This document shows positions 1 through 10,430 of a DNA stretch of 29,290 nucleotides, piece after piece. Location of the stretch: positions 1 through 29,290 of the forward strand of contig LRSR01012867.1 of the NCBI GenBank assembly GCA_001579985.1, read 5' to 3'. Each line of letters opens with the position of its first letter. Position 1 is the first letter of the stretch. Under the pieces are notes generated by a model. It did not search any database, had not been told where the DNA came from, and saw nothing but the letters and a program-made list of their open reading frames with translations. Both the position numbers and the translations under genes were made by a program. Origin of the DNA: Hypsibius dujardini (Eukaryota > Tardigrada > Eutardigrada > Parachela > Hypsibiidae).

Positions 1-65
1 TTGGCATCCTTTGCGTCCTCGTAGCTGAAGACCCACGAGGACGCGGTGCTATCAAGCTTGGCCAT
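1..65 (-). CDS. Possible first coding exon of a minus-strand gene, cut by the window edge
   Basis: Reading the minus strand from an ATG at 65 gives an open 21-codon stretch (starts MAKLDSTASSWVF, ends YEDAKDA) that runs off the left edge. Codons such as AAG, ACC, TCC, GTC, TTC, TAC, GAG and GAC resemble the bias in the vitellogenin and peroxidase exons, and the DNA upstream turns AT-rich. I recognise no domain. A competing reading is a plus-strand frame open from base 3 to a stop near 173, which runs through AT-rich sequence. A 10-bp inverted repeat (13-22 with 35-44) lies inside and may just reflect codon choice. Weakly supported. Confidence 0.22.
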   Translation of the reverse strand, partial: MAKLDSTASSWVFSYEDAKDA

Positions 66-1197
66 TCAATAGTGTTACCGAAAAAATTTGCCAAAAATTT
101 CAAAAAGGTTTTAAGGGTAGCGCGGGGAAAAACTTCGAAATTTGAGGGTGCCCTTTTTGATGAGTAAATTGACAAGCAAGCCTACTATGCATGAGAATGA
201 AAGTAGCTTCTACTCATACGAGAACACAGTGGACGGAAAATCGATATGAAACGGCACAGTACCTTTCGAGCTTGCTACGCTGCATTTCTTCTGCGTTGTT
301 GAAGAATGTTATTGATCAGAAAGTGCCAGCATAGTAATCGATCCAGCCAAACCGGTATGAGCACACTATCTGCTGATTCAACTCAATGAATAAGTTCCGT
401 CTGATTGCATTTGTTATCGCAGCGGCCTGGTTGTGTGCTATGTGTTTCTGAGTTTTGACTTACACCTTAGGATGTTCATAAACACATATTCGAGCTAACT
501 TTTTGTGCGGGTTCCTATGCAGCCCCGCATAAAAAAAGCAGCCCAATATAAATAAAACAATCGTCCGGCGAATTAAAAATCTATAACTCAAACTGGAGTG
601 AGGACTTGCAGGGAAAATTTACGGTGGAACTATGATTATATGCCCATAGTGTAGCAGTGGGCTGCATACTAAATAGATTCCAAAACGACGGACGGAAGAA
701 CCAACCAAAATATGGATGACTGAAGGACGGGCATATGAACATATGTAGACTGACGAACGAGTGAACGAACGAATAGACGGGTGGGCGTATAGATGAGCTG
801 AAACGAACGGAGGGACCGTGCTCCTTCAGAGAACCAACAAATTTAGATAAATACTGAATAACTGTCCTGAGTAATACGTGGTTAACAACTGCGAATTCCC
901 GTGCCAAACAATCTGTCATGATGTGCATTTGACAACCATCAGAGGCACTAACGACGTTCAGCCTTTATTTTTCAGTCTATGCCATATCGGCGGTTGGTCT
1001 GATCGAATATTTTATAAAATGATTTGGTCACTCCAATTCACTTTCGAACGTCCCTCAAGGATAAGAAACAATTAATCGCCTAACCAGAATGTGCCCCCTT
1101 CAGTCAATCTGTCAAACCACCATAATCTGTACGGTAAAACATGACCGTGTAAAATTAACACCGATTACAGCATCAGATCCAAAAAGGGCAGATCGAC
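66..1197. other. Intergenic DNA with no recognised gene
   Basis: Short open frames here (581-928 minus, 878-1075 plus) have no recognisable domain, signal peptide or convincing splice partners. About 685-800 contains loosely repeated GACG/GAAC-type tetranucleotides, a decayed simple repeat. Nothing else was identified. Confidence 0.6.
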
Positions 1198-1203
1198 TTT
1201 ATT
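1198..1203 (-). terminator. Polyadenylation signal of the chitin-binding gene
   Basis: On the minus strand this reads AATAAA, about 50 bases past the stop codon at 1255-1253. That is a normal distance for an animal cleavage/polyadenylation signal and supports the predicted 3' end. Confidence 0.55.
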
Positions 1204-1252
1204 TCATCTGGCAAAATTAAACAAAATCAAAGATTCAAGATAAAACGATGAA

Positions 1253-2914
1253 CTACGGAGAAAGGTATCTCCGCGAACCAGCCACCGATCGTGAGCGCCA
1301 ATACTTATTCCCGAGGGCCTTGCGGGCGTACAGAAACGTCCGCACTGGACTGAAACTCTGCGACCGGACATTTTTTGGCCGGTTATGCCGCGCCCATGAC
1401 CGATCGCGAACCGGGGCCATTTCGCGGATCTGTTTCTTGAGGTGATATGGAAACAAGGACGACCAGCTACTGAGCAGTCGCAATTCCGCGGGGAACTTTG
1501 TCGGCGAGATGGGTTTGTGTCGTCGCACTTCTTGGACGAGCACTTCGGGAAGTTTGAGGTCTTGGCTGGATAGCATGGGCGGAGACACGGTGGGATGGGG
1601 TGACGGCGGTGCGGGAAGAATGGATGGGAAGAGGGCGGAAGATGCTGAACGAATCATCGGTTGGATGTAGTTGATGGTGCCACAATATTTGTCAACCTAC
1701 AACCAAAACTCATAAACGGTCATCGAGGGAGAGAAAAGAGTGCATAGCATATATTGTGGGTGGGCTGCACCCTTCTATGAGCTGTAAATGAGGGAATAAA
1801 AGAGAAATCGAGAAGGAATCGGATCGGATCAGATCGGAAGGAAGGATAGGGGATAAAACGGGAGGACGGGCAGACGGACTGGCGGAAGGACGCCCAGATC
1901 CAGTCGGATAAAGATCCAGCGGACAGACGGATGACTGACTGATGGATGTGAGGAGAGGAGAACCAAACAGAGAGAGAAGGTGCAAACGGAGAGACCGACG
2001 AAGAGACGGATGAACGGACAGTCTACGGGCGGCCAAGCGGAGAAACGAATTTTCGAATAGACCGAACAAAAGAAAAAGCGATATGGAGATTGACTGGAGC
2101 GGAGGTATCTAAAGACGGATGTTCCGGTGAACAGGTGGGAACCAACTTGACAGCCGGATGACTAAAAGGAACAGTCGATTGGAAACCCGACTTTTGAACA
2201 AGAGGACATGTGGATGACAGACGGAGGGACAGCTAGAGATTGAGGCAGAGAGAAAGACCATCAGACCACATGAAGATAGACACATGCATGGTTAAACAAA
2301 CGACACAACAATGGACTGAAGAGACAGGCGGTTGAATATGCGCACGAAGGAACTGAGAATCTTTGCAATTAAAAGAAAACAGAATAGTTCCGAGTACTAA
2401 GAAGAGACGCAAGAACCTGTAAACATAAAGTTGGAAGTTCTTGAAGTGCGTCTTACATTTTTAGGCCAGTCACAGAGCTGTAACTGATCGCTGAATTTCA
2501 AGGTCTCCGGACAGGGCATGGTGTCGAAGCGTCCGTCACTCTGACAGACGTGGTAGATTCGGCAGTTATAGTTGGGATTCCCGTAACTCCCCGGCCGCAT
2601 GTGGATGCAGAAATCAGCAACGGGGAGATAATTCGGTTGGGTCGAGTGTGCGGCCTTCATCAGATCCGCAACCCATTTCCTACGTACGGCACATATAGGA
2701 CGATCAACATAGTTTTCGAAGATTCAAAGTATACAGGGAAACTTTACCGTTTAGCGAGGTTTTCCGTCGCGGTGACAATCATTGCTTCCGATGCGGCGGT
2801 TTTATCCGGTTCCGCCTGTTTCTGTATCGCCACTCCGCCCACGCTCCAGCCCGCAACGGGGCAAACGAGACCGGCAACAACGGCGCACGATATGATGAAG
2901 ATCGGACGGAACAT
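1253..2914 (-). CDS. Secreted protein with one chitin-binding CBM14 (peritrophin-A) domain and a basic tail
   Basis: Exons on the minus strand are 2914-2748, 2679-2457 and 1696-1253; they join in frame to 277 residues. Residues 1-22 form a signal peptide (MFRPIFIISCAV...), so I prefer the ATG at 2914 to the in-frame one at 2950. The CBM14 domain has cysteines at 80, 95, 101, 112, 125 and 135, with gaps of 14, 5, 10, 12 and 9 residues, matching the family. The typical CDWPxNV stretch is split by intron 2, and the sixth cysteine comes from exon 3, which supports that junction. CBM14 domains bind chitin in peritrophic matrix, cuticle or eggshell. Residues 136-277 are first Pro/Ser-rich, then rich in Arg/Lys, with no domain I know. 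Domain call is firm; tail function is unknown. Confidence 0.85.
1800..2350. repeat. Decayed GACG/GACT/GGA simple-sequence region inside intron 2 of the CBM14 gene
   Basis: Most of the 760-base intron (2456-1697) is purine-rich on the plus strand, with many imperfect GACGGA, GACAGACG and GACTGACTGATGG units. It looks like an old tetranucleotide expansion that has diverged. The open frame at 1710-2069 on the minus strand is a by-product of this composition. Confidence 0.6.
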
Positions 2915-3396
2915 TTCGGCATTGTTGGGCATTCGGCAAAGGGCTACCATAAAAAGATGTCTATACTGAGCATGGAAAGAGAGAGAGTCGGATTTGTTTC
3001 CTGCACTGTGGCACCGCTGCGACAGTGCGATTGCTCGTTAGTTTGGAGGGCGGCCTTGAAATTCGGTTGGACAATGTCACGGTCGGTGGACATGTGACTC
3101 GCTGTGAGAGGTGTTGTCCGGAAGGGGTCAGTAGAAACCTTTGCCATTGCTTGACCCAGGTATGCATGATGTCTCGACCCTGTTTGTTTGCCATCTCGCT
3201 CGCCGAACAAATACGATGAAAAAGGAAAACGTTCAGTTGAGCGCGGGCTGCCTGACCGAGGCTACATGATGCAGCTAAACCGTCCAGTCCAGGCACTATC
3301 GGTACGTGTGTCGCGGGCGTTTCTCCAACTGCCCCTTTATTATTTAATTCCAACCAACAGAGCATACTTACCGCTACATGAACAGTGAAGCAAGGC
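2915..3396. other. Upstream region of the CBM14 gene, no recognised gene
   Basis: This should contain the 5' UTR and promoter of the minus-strand CBM14 gene. I see no clear TATA box. A 151-residue minus-strand frame (3416-2961) crosses into the neighbouring transposon and shows no domain, so I do not call it a gene. Confidence 0.45.
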
Positions 3397-4053
3397 TTAC
3401 TTGGGGCATTATTCAATTTCCGAATTCAGAATCACTTCAAACAATTTGTTTATTAAGACCTACTTCAGTGAGGAATATAAAAAATTATTTCGCCGGTAAT
3501 GTCGAGCACAGTTTTGTTTGGCGATATTTCAAAGTTGGGAAAATACTGGAAGATTCTATGTTTCTTCATTTGCACTGTAAAAATGGTGATTTCTAGAACT
3601 GCATTCAATATAATTTTTTTGACACGATTCAATTTCAGTTTTAATTTGGAGTCGATTTGGCGTCAGCCAAAAAATTCTGATGTCAGTGGGCGGAGACAAA
3701 GACCAAAAATAGACAGCTTCGTCGGAATCATCCTGTCCTTTTGGAAGATACCCAGAGCTCCGTCCCCTTTTCTTCGAAAAACATACTGGTAAAGCCAATC
3801 GACTCAATATTGAATATAAAATAGAACAATGTCAAAATAATTGTTAAATTAGTTCTAAAAACCACCATTTTACAGTGAGAATGAAATAAAACAGAATCTT
3901 CCTGTTTTAAATTAAAAATTTAAATCACCAAAAATAAGTTTTCCAGATTTTGCCGGCGAAATAAATTTTTATATTCATCACTAAAGTAAGTCTGAATAAA
4001 AAAAATTGTTCGAAATGATTCTGAATGTGGGACTTGAATAATGTCCCAAGTTA
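3397..4053. mobile_element. Fold-back MITE-like DNA transposon with TTA target duplications
   Basis: Two arms of about 260 bases (3400-3662 and 3793-4050) are imperfect reverse complements separated by about 130 bases. The outer ends read CTTGGGGCATTATTCAA at left and, reverse-complemented, CTTGGGACATTATTCAA at right. Each end is flanked by TTA (3397-3399 and 4051-4053), consistent with a 3-base target-site duplication. TTA/TAA duplications are typical of the PIF/Harbinger superfamily and Tourist-like MITEs, so that assignment is inferred. There is no transposase; open frames inside the arms are not conserved between arms. The divergence between arms suggests an old insertion. Confidence 0.75.
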
Positions 4054-4676
4054 GTATAAAACAGTTTTAAATAAAAAAAAATCTTAAACTACTTTTCGAG
4101 GCACACACGGATCACGGGAGTTCGTGCTCGCCCTCGTCGTCTCTCGGGAATTCATCCTAGCCCTCGTCGTTTTTCGTTGAGATTGTCACCTGAATGCGCT
4201 GACCGGATACCGACCGGCGGCCATTTGATTCCGCTCATATGCGCCTATACTAAAGAAACAAAAAAAAGTGATGAGACAAGGTCGCCATCCCATAAACAAT
4301 CGATCAAGCCTATTTGGGATCAGTCTACTATTTCAAATCGCCGTTTTTAATAAACAATAACAGTTTCATTTCATCGGTTATAAGAAATATTTTTGGAAGA
4401 ATTTTTACTGTGCCAAAATCTCGCAAGCCAAAAAAAACAGAAAAAGAATAAAACATTTTTAGCTTGCCACCGTTCATCCAACAAACATTTCTCTTGAATC
4501 CTATAAAATTGAATTTGAGTTATGGGTCAGACAGAATAAGAATAAATGTTAAGTTATACACTTCTAAAAATGCAGTAGAAAACTTGAGACGCATGCTAAG
4601 GTTTATGGAACCTATGAAAGCAACACAAAAAATCCCACTTTCGAGGCAGACTGATAAATTAATTATAGAAAGCACT
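4054..4676. other. Intergenic DNA with a short imperfect CTCGTCGT duplication
   Basis: Around 4110-4172 the phrase GCCCTCGTCGT occurs twice in a roughly 35-base imperfect tandem repeat. The rest is AT-rich with no convincing coding exon. The plus-strand frame 4464-4817 runs into the dispersed repeat and is not a separate gene. Confidence 0.5.
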
Positions 4677-5083
4677 GTTAATATTGAGACAACCTGTTCT
4701 CCCTCCGAGAACCCGGAAGTCCTGTTGACCTTACCGTACACGATAATTACAAATACTGCTTTTCGGAATTATTACTTGCACAACAAGTCGAGAGAAGCCG
4801 AGATAGCAAGCCGATGAAAAGTAGACTGAATGAGAAGTTAGAAATTAAGGCGAGAAGTCGAGTCTCGAACCGAGCTTCGAAGACCCATTCTTATCGGACA
4901 GACATAACTACAATATAAACAAGCGCATTCTTCAATCGAGACGGAAACATCATTCGCACAATACAAGAACGAGAACTACAGCACGAGAACTACAATACGA
5001 GTACATGTGAGCAATATGTGGCACATGAGAATCAAATTTGAAATATTGATCAGCACATCACATCAACAAATACGAACGTCACA
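4677..5083 (+). mobile_element. Dispersed repeat, copy 1 (about 400 bases)
   Basis: This segment is closely matched, in reverse complement, by 9588-9979. By eye about nine bases in ten agree, with a few short indels, and similarity stops abruptly on both sides. A shared reading frame (ETTCSP...EVLLTL... NKSREAEIASR) reflects the high identity and is not evidence of a gene. On the opposite strand GGTTCGAGACT resembles a pol III B box, so a tRNA-derived SINE is possible, but I found no convincing A box. The family is not recognised. Confidence 0.7.
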
Positions 5084-5269
5084 ATATAAAATACATAAAA
5101 TTTATTGTGCCACAAATGAGACAACTAATTCGTTTGTTCACTGATTAAAAAAGTCGTTCTAAATTAAGTGATGCTACATACTTTCGATAGTAACGTTGAC
5201 CACAATGACATTACGACCGACTTTATTTGTCACACTGCAAATGTAGCACCTTGCTCCTAACTCATGTGC
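5084..5269. other. AT-rich intergenic spacer
   Basis: No gene, repeat or regulatory signal recognised. Confidence 0.4.
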
Positions 5270-5790
5270 CGATGTCCGTCCTTCCGTCCCGTCATTCCGT
5301 TTGTCGGACAATATACGCACGCTTCTACACACTCATCCAGTTTACAGCTCAAGCAGTCAACCAATTCGCCCATCCACCAAACCATACTTCGGGGATGGTA
5401 CTTCTATTCAGCCAATTAGGACGGACGACCAAAAGGCATAACAGCACACACTCGTCCGTCCCTCCGTCCGCTCCGTCCGTGTGAGTGAATAGAAGGCGGC
5501 GGGATACTTCAACCGTCTGTCCAGCCACCCGTTAGCGGTCAATCATTCGATTCATTCAGCAGTGGAAAGGCCGTCCGTTCTTCTGCCTATCGACAGTTGC
5601 ACGAGTGAAAACTCGTCCTTCCGGCTATCCGTCTGAGTAACCGCTTCTTCGTCCGTCCACCAGCAGTCAATCTACCAATCGACCCCTAAACCAGAAGAGT
5701 CCGTCGATTCTCCTCTAAATCTGGACGAACGGACGAGCGGGTGGACAGGCGGACGGACAAACAGTCTCTCACGCCCGCTCATTTGACAGA
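5270..5790. repeat. Decayed GTCC/GTCN simple-sequence region
   Basis: The plus strand is crowded with GTCCGTCC, TTCCGTC and CCGTCCGT units, later changing to GGACGGACGA-type units on the same strand (about 5724-5760). It resembles the degenerate tetranucleotide tracts at 685-800 and 1800-2350. Open frames here are compositional. Confidence 0.55.
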
Positions 5791-6034
5791 CCGGACGTTT
5801 CTCAGTCTGTTAAGCAGCGAAATAATGTACGCTCCCGATCTCAAGGGTCGATTATGCCCCACCCCCGCTGATTTACATCAAGCTCGAGTGGATCGTTCAA
5901 ATCCGTTCACTTGTCTGTGATTGGCCCGTTGGTTTTTGCCTGACAGGCTAAGCTACCTTGCTTAAATGAAATCAAAATGTTTAAGCCAGTAAAGTTGCAT
6001 CCACCTGCGAAGTTAATAGTTACTTGCTTTGTTC

Positions 6035-6152
6035 TCTCTCTGGAGAGACAGGAGCAATTAACGGACATGCGCACATTCCAGCCAGCGGGCGCGTAGAAAA
6101 AATGTCTGGAATGTTCGCATGTCCGTTGATTGCTCCTGTCTCTCCAAAGAGA
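6035..6152. ncRNA. Near-perfect 47-bp hairpin, possible small-RNA precursor or tiny fold-back element
   Basis: Bases 6035-6081 pair with 6106-6152 without gaps: 44 of 47 positions are complementary, one of the remaining three is a G-T wobble, and the loop is 24 bases (6082-6105). The stem includes GGAGAGACAGGAGCAAT and, nearer the loop, ACATTCCAG. The stem is longer and more perfect than most animal pre-miRNAs, so a hairpin siRNA source or a small inverted-repeat transposon is as likely. No target-site duplication is visible. Neither strand has a convincing protein. Confidence 0.5.
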
Positions 6153-6990
6153 TGATGCATGAGTGGACGATGTGTGTGTATGCAAAATGCATGAACGGTC
6201 GTACGAGGCCAGTCGGCTAATTCGATGCAGATCTAGAGATAATTTTCCAGAAAAGTGTAGCGCTGATATTTGTCAAACTTTAATCATAAAATACTAAAAT
6301 GTTTTCTCCTCCAGGAACATATTCATCATATTCTATGCATATTATTACCGCAAAAACTATCACAAAATATTCGCCAAAATCCACACTCTTTTGCTTGAGC
6401 AGTTCTTTCTGCGTTGTCTCAAAAGAGCGTAAGATCAAAAGTGCTGATTACAGCGGTCAGAAGGCATACAGCCGCGCATGGCATTTAGTGCCTAGTGCCC
6501 AGGATAGAGTTGGTATGGTGGTGGTCGAGCGATCAGCGATTGTCCCTGCGACGCACTGCCCAGACAGAGAGGCAAGTCGAGAGGCATCTATTCGTGTGCT
6601 GAATTGCAGTTTCGCACGTGCTTTTATTCAACAGCAAAGCAACATAGAGGACGATAAGTCAGGATCAAGCAGTATGGCGAAACTTCGCAGTTACAGTCAG
6701 CAGTGAAAATTGTAGAGAAGTTCCTTGAGATATAAGGTCATATACCTTCGCAAGTTCTCTACGCTTCCGGCATCCATTATCCTCCCTACCAAATGCCGAT
6801 ACTCCTTGAGGTATGTTGGAACGTAACCGACAATTAATCTTCAAATGAACTCAAATATTTGTTTATATTTGGACCATGTTTTAGGTTTGATCGTGACTCG
6901 GGGTATGGTGAGCGAACCAGCCGACCCCGGCTCATCCTGGACTAACACCACCATCCATTCATATAGTTAGTCGTCCTTAAAGTTGCCCAA
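6153..6990. other. Upstream region of RRM gene A with a possible conserved exon at 6885-6945
   Basis: After a splice-acceptor-like TTTTAG, 6885-6945 contains a stretch (TCGGGGTATGGT ... GGACTA) that resembles 11070-11131 upstream of RRM gene B. In matching frames they read DSGYGERTSRPRLILD-stop and SGYGSPESTKARPIPCSVD. This could be a shared 5' exon, or the last exon of another duplicated gene. The 135-residue plus frame 6299-6706 has no recognisable features. Confidence 0.35.
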
Positions 6991-9049
6991 ATGGCCAACG
7001 TGAATCAAGCGCAGCCTCTTTTCGAAAGGTGTGGGGATTAAAATGAACCATTTTTTAACCCTATGTACAATAACAATAAATACACGTTAGCTCAATAACC
7101 TGACTATCTGAGCAGCGCCTATGTACTGTTTGCATTCTGCAGGACTGTCCAAAATGTGGTAAACCCAATGGCAACGCCCACAGTAGTCCTATCCCGGCTG
7201 GCTGCTTCTTTTCCGTTGCTGATGACTCAACCGGCTAAGGCTGAATTTACTAATACACACGCGGAAGTACAAGTAAAGGAAAATGAACCTTACGTAGCAT
7301 CAATTGGCCCCAGTAGCTCGAGAGAAAATGCAGTCATCGCTACATCGAATCCTCACAACCCGCCAGCCGGTGGCAACTCACCGCAGTATAAGAAAGGTCA
7401 CAACATAGGATCCAACTCGCAGTAAGTGGGAAACAGCATTGGGAACAAATAACATGATATGTAATTGCAGATGTCAAATATATTTAAATAAAGTGCTTCC
7501 TTTCAACGAACACAATCACCTTCTAACATATATATATTCCTAAATACATCTTAGGCGAGAAATAAAATCTTTTAAATATTATTTAATTATACATAAAACA
7601 AACAAACTGCGTGTGGCGCATATTTAAAAGGCAGTTGTGCAGTTCATATGGCCATCCTTGTACTATACATCCACTCTAAAGACGATAATATACTATGATG
7701 TTATCTCCGTTGCAGACGTGTTTATTTCGCTTCAATACCCATCGAAGCAACGAAAGAATCCGTCTACAGTGACTTAACCTTTATGTGTTACGGAGTAACA
7801 AACGTGAAAGTGTATAAAAGATCCACTGGAACGGCGTTTGCATTCGTCGACCTGCGCACACAAAAAGGTGTTACAGACATCTTAGCTAATCCCGTCAAGA
7901 TTGGCAATCAGCAGGTTATAGCACAACTATACAAGGTACAATACATATCGATCTGAATATGTATTTAAATATTCATTTTCCTTTGCAGTACTTCAACCTG
8001 TATACATGTATTTTACACACATGCTTTCCTTTAGACATGGGAAGAACGCCATTCGTCGGGAAAATTCCAAGTATTTTGTCGAGGTTTGTAGTCGTTGGGA
8101 ATGGCAGTCATTCCAATTTATTTGCAGATAAACTAAATATTATTACATACATTAATTTACATAGGCAATTGAAAGACGCTATTAAATGTTTCTGTAAATA
8201 TTTTCTCAATTAAGTTTTTGTTTTAGGTATACCGATGAATGCTTGCTTCGACGACATCTTCCCCATCTTTAAACGATACGGAGAGGTTAGTCGCGACTCC
8301 AGCCCAAGGACCCCCCCCCCCTGAAACTTCAAAGGGCATTATTTACTTTTAATTTACAAAGACTTTCGGGTCCCTTCAGGTTGTTTGTTTCTAATACCAA
8401 TCTGAATCTTCATTTCAAGTACTACTGATTACGTTTGCTGATTATAATATAATGCATAGAAAATTAGTAAAAGATTGGTAGAAATCTTTTAAAATTAGCA
8501 GACACGCCTTTCCAATATGCCGCATTTTGTATTTTGCAGCTCTTCAGAGATCTAAATTAAATTAATCTAATTAAAACTTGAGGATTCAAATAGCGAAAAC
8601 TCATTTTAGTTTCCAAACTTCCAGATAGTACATGTAATGTACTGGTAGTTAGAACCCGAAAACTACAAGAAACTAAACAAAATTTTGATTTTGCTTCTCC
8701 GCAGGTTAGCGAGTTTGTATTGCCGAAGGACAAATTCGGAGGGTCTCATCGCGGCAACGCTTATGTCCACTTTGAGGACCTCGAATCTGGGTGGAAATTG
8801 TTAGCTGAAAGTTATGTGATCATAGCAGGCGAAAGGGTACGAACATGACGTGGCGAAATCATTATTATAAACTAATTAAAAATTATTATTAAATAAGTTA
8901 ATATTTTTCTACAGGCTCAGTGTTTGCTCAATACAAAATCCGATGCCGTCATTTCGAAGATGAACGCTTTGCGCGGATCATCAAAATTGGGATGCTACAC
9001 GGCAGCGGCGGCTGGACTTCCGGCAGTTCCAGATACTCTGCCGAACTAG
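6991..9049 (+). CDS. RRM gene A: RNA-binding protein with two RNA recognition motifs (hnRNP-like)
   Basis: Seven exons: 6991-7028, 7143-7421, 7716-7935, 8035-8083, 8227-8285, 8705-8836, 8915-9049; all junctions keep frame, giving 303 residues. After a Ser/Asn/Pro-rich region (about 13-105), RRM1 spans about 107-179 with RNP2 VYFASI and RNP1 TAFAFVDL. RRM2 starts near 189 with RNP2 QVFCRGIP and RNP1 RGNAYVHF (231-238). The C-terminal phrase LPAVPDTLPN is echoed in gene B. RRMs bind single-stranded RNA in splicing, stability or translation; the VFCxGIP pattern is reminiscent of hnRNP A/B-type domains, but no orthologue is claimed. It is the paralogue of the gene at 11198-14345. The ATG at 6991 lies in an exon matching only the end of gene B exon 4, so the N terminus is uncertain. 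Confidence 0.78.
8311..8321. repeat. Poly-C run (11 bases) in intron 5 of RRM gene A
   Basis: Eleven consecutive C. A similar 12-base run lies at 10000-10011. Homopolymer lengths of this kind are prone to sequencing error. Confidence 0.8.
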
Positions 9050-9587
9050 GGGAGGCTTAGTTCTTTAAAGAACAAAAAACAGAAGCGGTTAAACAATTTG
9101 CTAAAGCGAACACCAGCTTTGAAGCAAATTTGAAATGGGCGTGGTAGTAAAATATTTAGACGAACCATTTAGCCTACTTTGGTCGATGAAAACGTAGAGT
9201 CAACGACACTATTTTTCCTGTTAATCTTGTAAACAAACATGTTTCTGCATTCAGTTCCAGTTTTCAAAATCAATCGAGAATGGAACTTGAATGTGCTACA
9301 TTTACACCTGCTAATATTTAAGGTACTCATAATGTACATGTATCTATTTCGCTTTTTTGCTTTGAATATTTTGTGTGAGTTTGATGCTACTGCCTTTAAT
9401 TCAATCCTTTTCACACTGTTTAGCATTTAGTCTGGCGCATTCTTTAGCTCTACTACTCTTCCATCTCACTTGAATCGAACTGTCATTTGTTGTGTGGGTC
9501 TATGTGAATGCTGGTTCAATACAAAGTTTGAAATCACTTACTGAGTATGCAAAAATGAACCTGCATACTGCGAAAGAGTTGCGAGGC
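9050..9587. other. Region downstream of RRM gene A
   Basis: This should hold the 3' UTR. I see no perfect AATAAA close to the stop. Short frames on both strands (9169-9430) lack features. Confidence 0.4.
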
Positions 9588-9979
9588 TGTGACGTTCGTA
9601 TTGGTGAGTAGTTTGCCGATCAACATTTCAAGGTTGATTCTCATGTGCCACATATTGCTCAAACGGACTCGTGCTGTAATTCTCGTTCTTGTCTTATGCG
9701 AATGATGTTCCATGTCGGTTGAAGAATGCGCTTGTTTATACTTTAGGCATGTCTGTCCGATAAGAATGGGTCTTCGAAGCTCGGTTCGAGACTCGACTTC
9801 TCGCCTTAATTTCTAACTTCTCATTCAGTCTACTTTTCATCGGCTTGCTATCTCGGCTTCTCTCGATTTGTTGTGCAAGTAATAATACCGAAAAGCAGTA
9901 TTTGTAATTATCATGTATCGTAAGGTCAACAGGACTTCCGAGTTCTCGAAGGGAGAACAGGTCGTCTCAAGGCTTAATG
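9588..9979 (-). mobile_element. Dispersed repeat, copy 2 (inverted relative to copy 1)
   Basis: Its reverse complement matches 4677-5083 nearly end to end, including a long identical stretch covering the segment from the NKSREAEIASR-coding part to the TTATCGGACAGACAT phrase. It sits between the two RRM paralogues. On the plus strand GGTTCGAGACT (about 9781-9791) resembles a pol III B box. The flanking sequences differ from those of copy 1, as expected for an independent insertion. Confidence 0.7.
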
Positions 9980-9999
9980 TGCCAATCGAAATGCCCCGG

Positions 10000-10070
10000 C
10001 CCCCCCCCCCCTGTGATGAAATATAATATATATAATATAAAAGGTATAATAATAATAATAATGATATTAC
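10000..10070. repeat. Poly-C run followed by AT-rich and ATA microsatellites
   Basis: A run of 12 C (10000-10011) is followed by TATAATATA-type sequence and then about six ATA units near 10047-10065. No coding potential. Confidence 0.75.
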
Positions 10071-10104
10071 CTTGCTTATGATTATGCCTTCTGTGGGCAT
10101 GTCA

Positions 10105-10430
10105 TTTTGCCTATCTGTCTGTCTGTCGATCTGCCTGTCTGCCTGTATGTTTATCCGTCTGTTTGCATGTCTCTCTCTCTCGCTGTCTCTCTGTCTCTCT
10201 GTCTCTCTGCCTCTCTGTCTCTCTGCCTCTCTGTCTGCTTCTCTGTCGGTCGGTCTGCCTGTCTGTCTATCTGTCTGCCTCTTTGTCTGTCGGTCGGTCT
10301 GCCTGTGTGTTTGTTTATTTGTCTGTCTGTCTGTTTGTCTGCCTGCTCATCTGTTTGGATACCGATTCGTCTTCCCCAATCAATTTCTCTCTCCTCTTTG
10401 TTCCCTGTCTAGCTGTCTGTATGCTAGCCA
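10105..10430. repeat. Imperfect CTGT/CTCT microsatellite
   Basis: About 325 bases dominated by CTGT, CTGC and CTCT units on the plus strand, with CGGT variants. Long Cys/Leu/Ser/Val open frames appear in all three plus frames because the 4-base unit lacks stops; they are not genes. Confidence 0.9.

Noticed and set aside
2961-3416. 151-residue minus-strand frame upstream of the CBM14 gene
   Set aside because: It runs into the fold-back transposon, has no domain or splice support and overlaps other open frames.
4464-4817. 117-residue plus frame with a partner of similar sequence at 9837-10100
   Set aside because: The similarity is explained by the dispersed repeat; the frames diverge outside it and lack features of a gene.
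9781-9791. GGTTCGAGACT as a tRNA T-arm
   Set aside because: No cloverleaf or acceptor stem could be built around it; kept only as a weak B-box hint within the repeat.
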